From NCBI GenBank assembly GCA_024641725.1, contig JAHECM010000268.1:6199-13044 (forward strand): a stretch of DNA of 6,846 nucleotides, in the 5' to 3' direction. Numbering within the stretch: position 1 is the stretch's first letter; every line of letters starts with the position of its first letter. The notes beneath the pieces were generated by a model, which was not told the DNA's origin, made no database searches, and worked only from the letters and a program-made list of their open reading frames with translations. Made by a program: the position numbers and the translations under genes. Positions 1 through 5,166 of this stretch are shown here, piece after piece. The DNA is from Limnohabitans sp. GTDB taxonomy: Bacteria; Pseudomonadota; Gammaproteobacteria; Burkholderiales; Burkholderiaceae_C.

Positions 1-1377
1 TTCAACGGCCAGCAGTGGGAGATGGTGCGCCCCTCGCCCTACGCCCGCCGCTTCACACTCAGCACGCCGTTTGCCCTGTCCGGCCCGGCCGCCGGGCACC
101 CGCTGCTGCGCACCGAGGCCGACCCGCAAGGCCGCACCGTGCGGGGCACCTTGAACAACTGCGCCAGCAGCAAAACGCCCTGGGGCACCTACCTCTCGGG
201 CGAGGAAAACTGGGCGTTTTACTTTGACGGCGGCCAAGACATCAGCCCGCACCATCGGCGCTGGGGCGTGCGCGAAAAAGGGTTTTACGGCTGGGCCCCG
301 AGCGACCCACGCTTTGATGTCGCGCGCACACCCCACGAACCCAACCGCTTTGGCTGGGTGGTCGAAGTCGACCCGATGGACCCCACCAGCACCCCCGTCA
401 AGCGCACGGCACTGGGTCGGGCGGCGCACGAGGGGGCTTGGGTGGCCCTGACCCGCGACCAGCGCGCTGTGGTGTATTCGGGCGAGGACGCCCGCTTCGA
501 GTACATCTACAAATTCGTCAGCACCGCCCGCATGCAGCCGGGTGGGGCCCGGGCCAACCGCGAGCTGCTCGACCACGGCACGCTGTACGTGGCGCGCTTT
601 GACGCGGATGGGCGCGGTGCCTGGCTGCCCTTGGTGCATGGCCAAGGCCCACTCACCGCAGCCAACGGCTTTGCCGACCAAGGCGAGGTGTTGATCAAGG
701 CGCGCCAAGCCAGCGACCTGCTGGGCGGCACCAAGATGGACCGCCCGGAATGGCTGAGCATCGACAGCGCTTCGCGCTGGGTGTATTGCACGCTGACCAA
801 CAACAGCCAGCGCGGCCAAACCGGTTACCCGGGCGTGGACGCTGCCAACCCGCGTGCCAACAACAGCATGGGGCAAATCATCCGCTGGCTTGAAGACGGC
901 GACCACGACGGCCTGCAGTTTTCATGGAACCACTTGGTGCTGGCGGGCGACCCGGCCAACGAACGCGCCGAGGCCCAAGGCAATGTGAAGGGCGACATGT
1001 TTGGCTGCCCCGACGGTTTGGGCTTTGCCCCCAATGGCCTGTTGTGGATCCAGACCGACGCCCACGCCACACAGATGTACAAGGGCGAGTTCAAGAACAT
1101 CGGCAACAACCAGATGCTGGCCTGCGACCCGCAGACGGGTGAGATTCGGCGCTTTTTGACCGGACCGACGAACTGCGAGATCACCGGCATCGCCTTCACC
1201 CCCGACGGGCGCAACCTGTTCATCAGCGTGCAACACCCGGGCGAAACACCCACCGACCGCAGCGACCCGAAAAACCCCAGCCAGTACTCCAACTGGCCGG
1301 ACTACCAAACAGGCGGCAGACCCCGCTCGGCCAATGTGGTGATCCGCAAGCGCGACGGTGGGGTCATCGGCAGCTGA
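1..1377 (+). CDS. PhoX/DUF839-family phosphatase, C-terminal part (5' end outside window)
   Basis: The frame is open from base 1 and ends at TGA 1375-1377, giving 458 visible residues; family members are usually about 600-700 residues, so the N-terminus, where a Tat-type export signal would sit, is missing. The family comprises secreted, metal-dependent phosphatases that release phosphate from organic phosphoesters; PhoX of Pseudomonas uses an iron-calcium cofactor. Visible hallmarks are the motif NNC..S.TPWGT.L.GEENW (Cys54, Glu68, Glu69 of the visible part; this Cys corresponds to the iron-binding one as I recall the PhoX structure), GWVVEVDP (118-125), HEGA (143-146), YSGEDARFEYIYKF (159-172), RPEW (248-251), CTLTNNS (263-269), CPDGLGFAPNG (336-346), NNQMLACDP (369-377), and the C-terminal PRSANVVIRK.DGGVIG. 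The ATG at 22 is internal to the conserved fold and is not the real start. No Pho box is visible because the promoter is outside. Family assignment is firm; substrate is not known. Confidence 0.9.
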   Translation, partial: FNGQQWEMVRPSPYARRFTLSTPFALSGPAAGHPLLRTEADPQGRTVRGTLNNCASSKTPWGTYLSGEENWAFYFDGGQDISPHHRRWGVREKGFYGWAPSDPRFDVARTPHEPNRFGWVVEVDPMDPTSTPVKRTALGRAAHEGAWVALTRDQRAVVYSGEDARFEYIYKFVSTARMQPGGARANRELLDHGTLYVARFDADGRGAWLPLVHGQGPLTAANGFADQGEVLIKARQASDLLGGTKMDRPEWLSIDSASRWVYCTLTNNSQRGQTGYPGVDAANPRANNSMGQIIRWLEDGDHDGLQFSWNHLVLAGDPANERAEAQGNVKGDMFGCPDGLGFAPNGLLWIQTDAHATQMYKGEFKNIGNNQMLACDPQTGEIRRFLTGPTNCEITGIAFTPDGRNLFISVQHPGETPTDRSDPKNPSQYSNWPDYQTGGRPRSANVVIRKRDGGVIGS

Positions 1378-1444
1378 GTTCGCCCTCATGACGTCCCCCA
1401 GTCTCGACCCGCTGGGTGCATCTGCTGGGCGCACCTGCCAACAA

Positions 1445-1460
1445 CTGTTTATTTGTACAG
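1445..1460 (+). promoter_or_regulatory. LexA-binding SOS box (orphan)
   Basis: CTGTTTATTTGTACAG matches the LexA consensus CTGT-N8-ACAG exactly at both half-sites and has an AT-rich centre. It continues as AA...TA on the flanks, close to the extended consensus. TAAAAT (1461-1466, five of six to TATAAT) follows immediately, so bound LexA would cover a promoter. No recognised SOS gene lies downstream: the plus strand reaches a terminator at 1507-1534 and then enters the antisense strand of the YceI operon. The site lies 68 bases after the phosphatase stop codon. Confidence 0.7.
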
Positions 1461-1466
1461 TAAAAT
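1461..1466 (+). promoter_or_regulatory. Possible -10 element abutting the SOS box
   Basis: TAAAAT differs from TATAAT at one base and sits directly after the LexA box, as is common in SOS promoters. The -35 region is weak: CCAACA at 1438-1443 would give 17-bp spacing but matches TTGACA poorly. Transcription would start near 1473. Confidence 0.35.
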
Positions 1467-1472
1467 GGCGCT

Positions 1473-1534
1473 GTCATGGCTTTTTGCAGTTGCCTGACTT
1501 TTCTTCATGCGCCCCAGCTGGGGCGCATTTTTTT
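1473..1534 (+). ncRNA. Candidate short SOS-controlled transcript (about 60 nt)
   Basis: This interval is inferred from the promoter-like sequence at 1461-1466 and the strong terminator at 1507-1534; the start is approximate. The RNA would have a single-stranded U-rich stretch (about 1481-1506) followed by a stable terminator hairpin, an arrangement seen in small regulatory RNAs. No homology to a known RNA is recognised. An ATG at 1465 opens a 10-codon frame that ends at TGA 1495-1497, but it has no ribosome binding site. The region could equally be the 3' untranslated tail of the upstream phosphatase gene, or a relic promoter of a lost gene. Confidence 0.2.
1507..1534 (+). terminator. Intrinsic terminator, plus strand
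   Basis: Bases 1507-1528 form a perfect 22-base palindrome: ATGCGCCCCAG pairs with CTGGGGCGCAT. As RNA it would fold with a small loop opened from the central bases, and it is followed by seven T (1528-1534). It ends transcription coming from the phosphatase gene, from the SOS-box promoter, or both, before the antisense strand of the YceI gene. Confidence 0.85.
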
Positions 1535-1538
1535 GCGC

Positions 1539-1568
1539 AAAAAAAAGCCTGGCCCCTGAAGGTCAGGC
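1539..1568 (-). terminator. Intrinsic terminator of the YceI operon, minus strand
   Basis: On the minus strand GCCTGACC (1568-1561) pairs with GGCCAGGC (1554-1547), with one A-C mismatch and a six-base loop, followed by eight T (1546-1539). It lies 21 bases past the last gene of the minus-strand operon. Its T-tract and that of the plus-strand terminator face each other across GCGC (1535-1538). An additional small hairpin, GGCCT with AGGCC at 1572-1586, lies between the stop codon and this stem. Confidence 0.75.
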
Positions 1569-1589
1569 CTGGGCCTGCGAGAGGCCGTT

Positions 1590-2168
1590 TTATGGTGCGA
1601 CGGCTTCGACAGCGATGTCGATGCGCACTTCGTCACCCACGTACGGCACGTATTTGCCAGCGTTGAACTCGGAACGCTTGATGGTGGTGAACGCGTTCGC
1701 GCCCAGTGCAGGCTTCTTCATCATGGGGTGAGGCATGGCCTGGAAACCGGTCACAGTCAAGGTCACGGGCTTGGTCACGCCTTTGATGGTCAAGTTGCCT
1801 TCAATGCTCTTGGGCTTGTCGCCTTCAAACACCACTTTGGTGGACTTGAAGCTGGCTGTTGGGAACTTGGCGGTGTCCAAGAAGTCTTCGCCCTGGATGT
1901 GGCCATCGAACACTTCAAAGCCGGTGTTGACCGCTTTCATGTCGATGGTGATGTCCACGCTGCCCGTCTTGGCTTCAGCGTCAAACACCACTTTGCCGCT
2001 GGTGTTCTTGAAGCTGCTCAGTTGGGTGGAGTAGCCAAAGTGCGAATACGAGAAACGCGGGAAGGTGTGGCTGGCGTCCACGCCATAGGTCACGGGTGCG
2101 GCGATGGCGCTGCCAGCCAGAGCGGCAAACAAGGCGGTGGCGAGGGAAAGTTGCTTGAGCGATTTCAT
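1590..2168 (-). CDS. YceI family periplasmic protein (downstream copy)
   Basis: This is a 192-residue member of the YceI family, secreted beta-barrel proteins of lipocalin-like fold that bind isoprenoid or other long hydrophobic molecules. The first 23-24 residues are a Sec signal peptide (MKSLKQLS, a hydrophobic core, then AIA before APVTYGVD). The mature part has the family pattern: VDASH..P.FSYSHFGY near its start, D.H..GEDFLDTAKFP in the middle, and GNLTIKGVTKPVTL later, ending with VRIDIAVEA. I chose ATG 2168-2166 because CTGGAG lies five bases upstream and the signal peptide begins there. An in-frame ATG at 2192-2190 would add eight residues; it overlaps the stop codon of the preceding gene as ATGA, so coupled re-initiation there is possible. 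This is the last gene before the terminator. Its ligand is unknown. Confidence 0.9.
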   Translation of the reverse strand: MKSLKQLSLATALFAALAGSAIAAPVTYGVDASHTFPRFSYSHFGYSTQLSSFKNTSGKVVFDAEAKTGSVDITIDMKAVNTGFEVFDGHIQGEDFLDTAKFPTASFKSTKVVFEGDKPKSIEGNLTIKGVTKPVTLTVTGFQAMPHPMMKKPALGANAFTTIKRSEFNAGKYVPYVGDEVRIDIAVEAVAP

Positions 2169-2188
2169 AAAAACTCCAGGTTGAAAAA

Positions 2189-2728
2189 TCATTTGAGGTT
2201 GAGGTTGAACTGCACGGTGATCTCATTGGCCACGACGTCGAACTTGGCCCACATGCCTTCGCCGATGCCAAAGTCAGCCCGCTTGAGCACGAAGCTGCCC
2301 ACCAAGGTGGACGGCGGGTTGAGCTTGAGCGGCGTGCGCAGCTCGCGGGTTTGGCCCTTCAGGGTCAACTGGCCCACCGCCTCGTACTGGCCGGGGCCGG
2401 TGGGCTTGAGGCTTTGCAGCACATAGACGGCCTTGGGGTGCGCGGCCACGTTGAACCAGGCCTTGCCCACGACTTCTTGATCGGCTTCAGACGAGCCCGT
2501 GTCGATGCTGGCCAAGTCAATGTCCAAGCGGCCCGTGGCCTTGTCGGCCTTGGCGGTGTCGAGGTTGACTTGGACGCTGAACTTCTTGAACTTGCCGTCC
2601 ATCGCCACGCCCATTTGCTTGTAGCTGAAGGTGACGCTGCTCTTGTCGGTCACAGCGGACTGGAAGGTGGCGGCTTGGGCCTGACCGGTCAGGGCCAGAA
2701 AGAGTGTGAATGCGAGGGTGGTTTTCAT
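2189..2728 (-). CDS. YceI family periplasmic protein (upstream copy)
   Basis: This 179-residue protein is a second YceI-family member and is clearly different in sequence from its neighbour. A signal peptide covers about residues 1-19 (MKTTLAFTLFLALTGQAQA, cleaved before ATF). The mature chain has the family features SSVTFSYKQMGV, a DGKFKKF segment, DTGSSEADQEV then WFNVAAHPKAVY in place of the usual D.HL...FFD..KYP segment, and GQLTLKGQTRELRTPL. It ends with ITVQFNLNLK. The start ATG at 2728-2726 is preceded by only a weak GAG-type ribosome site (CTGAGAAAAACA). It lies 83 bases after the cytochrome b561 gene, and its TGA overlaps a possible upstream start of the next gene. The close link with cytochrome b561 resembles yceJ-yceI of E. 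coli and suggests a shared function in the cell envelope. Confidence 0.9.
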   Translation of the reverse strand: MKTTLAFTLFLALTGQAQAATFQSAVTDKSSVTFSYKQMGVAMDGKFKKFSVQVNLDTAKADKATGRLDIDLASIDTGSSEADQEVVGKAWFNVAAHPKAVYVLQSLKPTGPGQYEAVGQLTLKGQTRELRTPLKLNPPSTLVGSFVLKRADFGIGEGMWAKFDVVANEITVQFNLNLK

Positions 2729-2754
2729 TGTTTTTCTCAGTGTGGGAGGTCAGA

Positions 2755-2768
2755 GTGCGAAGCCGCAC
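2755..2768 (-). other. Small hairpin between cytochrome b561 and YceI genes
   Basis: On the minus strand GTGCG pairs with CGCAC around a GCTT loop, in the 83-base gap. It lacks a T-tract, so it is not an intrinsic terminator. It may affect RNA processing or stability between the cistrons, but the stem is only 5 bp. Confidence 0.3.
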
Positions 2769-2811
2769 CTGCGGTCAAATGGTGGAGGGTGTCGCGTTGG
2801 GGGTGGCGGCA

Positions 2812-3333
2812 TCAACGCATCCGCCGCAGCGTGTCGTCTTTGAGCACCAAGTGGTGCCATAGCGCCGCGCCCACGTGGCCGGCCAAGGTCAGCATCAGCA
2901 ACCAGTTGAGGACTTCATGGATTTCTTGCAGCAGGTGGCCCAGCTCTTTGTCGCGGCTGAGCAAGTCGGGGATGGGCAACACGCCAAACCACACCGTCTG
3001 AAAGCCTTTGGCCGAGCTCATCAACCAACCGCTGAGCGGGATCGCGATCATCAGGCCGTACAGCGCGGCATGGCCCACATGGGCCAGCCCGCGCATGAGT
3101 GGGGACATGGCCGTTGGCAGTGCCGGGGGCTGGTGCGTGACGCGCCAAGCCAGGCGCAGCCAGACCAGCAAGAACACAGTCACACCGGCCCATTTGTGCC
3201 AAGAATAGAGCTCAAGTTTTTGCGGTGACAGCGGCAAATCGTGCATGTAAATGCCCAAGGCCAGCAGTCCCAGAATCAGCACAGCCATCAGCCAATGCAG
3301 GCCTTTGGCGATCGGGGTGTAGGAGGTGTTCAT
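2812..3333 (-). CDS. Cytochrome b561 family membrane protein
   Basis: This is a 173-residue bacterial cytochrome b561 (CybB/YceJ type), an inner-membrane dihaem b protein that exchanges electrons with the quinone pool; CybB has been reported to oxidise superoxide. Four membrane segments are visible, at about residues 12-29, 48-64, 84-105 and 142-160. The four haem-ligand histidines align with those of E. coli CybB: His13 (KGLHW), His46 (SWHKW), His139 (IHEVLNW) and His153 (AGHVGA). The family motif around IPLSGWLMSSA (98-108) is intact. The length is typical and nothing appears missing. It starts only 12 bases after the dioxygenase stop codon, which argues for co-transcription; the ribosome site is weak. 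The following YceI genes match the known b561-YceI pairing. Its electron donor and acceptor cannot be told from the sequence. Confidence 0.92.
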   Translation of the reverse strand: MNTSYTPIAKGLHWLMAVLILGLLALGIYMHDLPLSPQKLELYSWHKWAGVTVFLLVWLRLAWRVTHQPPALPTAMSPLMRGLAHVGHAALYGLMIAIPLSGWLMSSAKGFQTVWFGVLPIPDLLSRDKELGHLLQEIHEVLNWLLMLTLAGHVGAALWHHLVLKDDTLRRMR

Positions 3334-3345
3334 GGTTCAAATTGC

Positions 3346-4134
3346 TCAATGAAAGACATAACCGTCCATGGCGATCACATGGTCGTCAATGCCACGGTAA
3401 AAGGCTTCGGGCTGTGCGCCAGCGCCCGCTGCGCCCAAGGCGGTGAACAGGGGCAACAGGTGCTCGTCGCGCGGGTGCGCCCGGCTGCCCGCCGCCTCGG
3501 TCTGCCGGTAGTTGAGCAAGGCGTCGGTGTGCTGGCCCGTCATCTGGGCATGGATCCAGTCGGCAAACTGCTGCACATAGTCGGGCGTGGGCTGGCCGGT
3601 CATGCTGACGATTTGCCAGTCGCGCAGGTTGTGTGTGATGTTGCCCGAGGCGACGATCCAGATGCCTTGTTGTGCCAACGGGGCCAGCGCCTGGCCCACG
3701 CGGTAGGCATGCTGGGGCCCGCCGTGGTGCTGCACAGACAGCGGGATCACCGGCACATCGGCGTCGGGAAACATGTGGCGCAGTGGCACCCACGCGCCGT
3801 GGTCCAAGCCGCGCTGCGCGTCTGTGGCCACGGGCAAGTCTGCGGCCTGCAATGCGGCCAGCACTTGCTGGGCCACTTCGGGGCAACCGGTGGCGGGGTA
3901 CTGGATCTCAAACAGACGGGGGTCAAAGCCCCCAAAGTCGTGGATGGTGTCGAGTCGGGTGGCGGTGCCCACGGTTGGCACGGCGGTTTCCCAGTGCGGA
4001 CTGATCACCACAATGGCGCGTGGCGTGGGCAGCTGGCCGACCACGCTGTGCATGGCGGCACCCGCTGCACCGGGCTGCAGCGCAAACATGGGAGAGCCAT
4101 GGGGCACAAAGAGGACGGAGCGTTTCGTGTTCAT
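3346..4134 (-). CDS. Class III extradiol ring-cleavage dioxygenase, DODA/YgiD-like
   Basis: This 262-residue protein belongs to the LigB-type superfamily, in the DODA group that includes E. coli YgiD and plant DOPA 4,5-dioxygenases. These cytoplasmic enzymes open catechol-type rings using a non-haem metal. Counting from the chosen ATG, candidate metal or active-site residues are His12 (FVPHGSP), His47 (SPHWE), His112 (LDHGAWVPL), His168 (SGNITHNL) and His225 (RDEHLLPLF); HDFGGFD (65-71) and the IQYPA.G.PE segment are also typical. ATG 4134-4132 is preferred; an in-frame GTG at 4143-4141 would add three residues, and neither start has a clear ribosome site. It is the first gene of the four-gene minus-strand operon and is divergent from a LysR regulator, probably its controller. 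The aromatic substrate is unknown. Family confidence is high, DOPA specificity low. Confidence 0.9.
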   Translation of the reverse strand: MNTKRSVLFVPHGSPMFALQPGAAGAAMHSVVGQLPTPRAIVVISPHWETAVPTVGTATRLDTIHDFGGFDPRLFEIQYPATGCPEVAQQVLAALQAADLPVATDAQRGLDHGAWVPLRHMFPDADVPVIPLSVQHHGGPQHAYRVGQALAPLAQQGIWIVASGNITHNLRDWQIVSMTGQPTPDYVQQFADWIHAQMTGQHTDALLNYRQTEAAGSRAHPRDEHLLPLFTALGAAGAGAQPEAFYRGIDDHVIAMDGYVFH

Positions 4135-4189
4135 GGGCGCCACTGTAGGGTGTGCTGATTGAAAGAAAAACCATCTAATCTAGGTATCT

Positions 4190-4210
4190 TTGTTGCATAA
4201 TTTGCAACAA
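4190..4210. promoter_or_regulatory. Perfect inverted repeat, probable LysR operator
   Basis: TTGTTGCA (4190-4197) and TGCAACAA (4203-4210) form a perfect 8-bp inverted repeat around TAATT. Inside it, T4194 and A4206 fit the LysR-family T-N11-A rule. It lies in the 75-bp gap between the LysR gene and the divergent dioxygenase operon. The last base of the right arm is the A of the LysR start codon, so occupancy would block that gene's own promoter, while the site lies some 55-75 bp upstream of the dioxygenase start, where an activator could act. Confidence 0.65.
4196..4201 (+). promoter_or_regulatory. Possible -10 element of the LysR gene
   Basis: CATAAT matches TATAAT in five of six bases and lies inside the inverted repeat, nine bases before the ATG. 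Transcription would start at or within a base or two of the start codon, giving a leaderless or nearly leaderless mRNA; this agrees with the lack of any Shine-Dalgarno sequence. No good -35 is present at 17-bp spacing (ATCTAA at 4173-4178). Confidence 0.4.
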
Positions 4211-5127
4211 TGGACAAACTCGATGCAATGCAAACCTTTGTGCGGGTGGCCGAAGCGGGCAGTTTCATTGCCGTGGCCAACCAGTTGCAGCTGGCCCGCT
4301 CGGTGGTCACCCGCCAAGTGGCGGCGCTCGAAAAGCACCTGGGCACCAAGCTCATCACCCGCAGCACCCGCAGCCTGACGCTGACCGCGGCCGGCTCGGC
4401 CTACCTCGAAAAATGCCGCGTGATCCTGAACATGGTGGACGCCGCCGAGTCCAGCCTGAGCGAAGAAAAAACCGTGCCGCGTGGGCGCATCCGGCTGGGC
4501 CTGCCACTGTCCTACGGGCTGCAAGTGCTGGTGCCTGTGCTGCTGGACTTTGCCCGCGATCAGCCCTTCATTGAGCTGCTCATGGACCTGTCCGACCAGC
4601 GCGCCAACCTGATCGAAGAAGGCCTGGATCTGTCGATCCGCATCACCGCCGATCTGCAACCGGGCGACATCGTGCGCCGACTCGGGCAGTGCCAACTGCT
4701 CACACTCGCCTCGCCGGACTACCTGGCGCAGCACGGCGAACCCCGTCACCCCAGCGACCTGCGCCACCACGAATGCCTGATCTACGCCAGCGACAGCAGC
4801 ACCGCGACATGGGCCTACCAAGACGCTGGCCAGACACTGCAAGTGCCGGTGCGCGGGCGGATTTTGGCCAACAACGGCGGCGCGCTGACCGAGGCGGCGG
4901 CCCGTGCCATGGGCGTCACGCGCCAACCCGACTTCATCGCTGCGCCCTACTTGGCGCAAGGCCGGGTGAAGGCGGTGCTGCAGGACTATGAAACGGCGCC
5001 TTTGGGCATTTATGCGGTGCTGCCCAGCAACCGGTACATCCCGCACCGCGTGAGCGTGCTCATCGATCACCTCGCACAGGCGCTGAAGGCGGATAAGGTG
5101 CCAACGGCGGCTCAGGCAGCGCGTTGA
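4210..5127 (+). CDS. LysR-type transcriptional regulator
   Basis: This is a 305-residue protein of the usual LysR-family length. The N-terminal winged helix-turn-helix occupies about residues 1-60, with MDKLDAMQTFVRVAEAGSF, the recognition region QLARSVVTRQVAALEKHLG, and the TRS.RSLTLTAAG wing. A helical linker follows to about residue 85, then the two-lobed effector-binding domain from about residue 90 to 290 (GRIRLGLPLSYG, LIEEGLDLSIRI, VRRLGQCQLLTLASPDYL, CLIYASD, and a later NNGGALTEAA segment). It is transcribed away from the dioxygenase operon across a 75-bp gap, the classic arrangement for a LysR regulator and its target. ATG 4210 begins the conserved N-terminus, so this start is secure despite the missing ribosome site. 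The inducer cannot be named; a substrate or product of the dioxygenase is a reasonable guess. Confidence 0.93.
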   Translation: MDKLDAMQTFVRVAEAGSFIAVANQLQLARSVVTRQVAALEKHLGTKLITRSTRSLTLTAAGSAYLEKCRVILNMVDAAESSLSEEKTVPRGRIRLGLPLSYGLQVLVPVLLDFARDQPFIELLMDLSDQRANLIEEGLDLSIRITADLQPGDIVRRLGQCQLLTLASPDYLAQHGEPRHPSDLRHHECLIYASDSSTATWAYQDAGQTLQVPVRGRILANNGGALTEAAARAMGVTRQPDFIAAPYLAQGRVKAVLQDYETAPLGIYAVLPSNRYIPHRVSVLIDHLAQALKADKVPTAAQAAR

Positions 5128-5166
5128 CCCACCGATGTGCCGGTGCAGTGCCACGGCTGCTGTGGC
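5128..5166. other. Short convergent intergenic region with two hairpins
   Basis: Only 39 bases separate the stop codons of the converging LysR and histidine kinase genes. Two 5-bp stems are visible: CACCG with CGGTG (5130-5145) and GCCAC with GTGGC (5150-5166). Neither has a T-tract on either strand, so a standard intrinsic terminator is not seen, and read-through into the antisense of the partner gene is possible. Confidence 0.4.

Noticed and set aside
1415..1435. A GGTGC...GCACC hairpin shortly after the phosphatase stop codon
   Set aside because: The stem is 5 bp with an 11-base loop and no T-tract; the terminator at 1507-1534 is far stronger.
1465..1497. A 10-codon hydrophobic frame (MALSWLFAVA) just after the SOS box, like an SOS-induced small toxin
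   Set aside because: It is very short, has no ribosome site, and its ATG overlaps the proposed -10 element, so transcription would probably start after it.
1825..1994. A 14-bp direct repeat, TCAAACACCACTTT, at 1825-1838 and 1981-1994
   Set aside because: It encodes two similar beta-strand segments (KVVFE and KVVFD) of the YceI barrel, so protein sequence explains it.
3241..4158. Long open frames antisense to the dioxygenase, and also antisense to the LysR and kinase genes
   Set aside because: They are shadows of GC-rich coding sequence; their predicted products are low-complexity and match no family, while the opposite strands encode clear conserved proteins.
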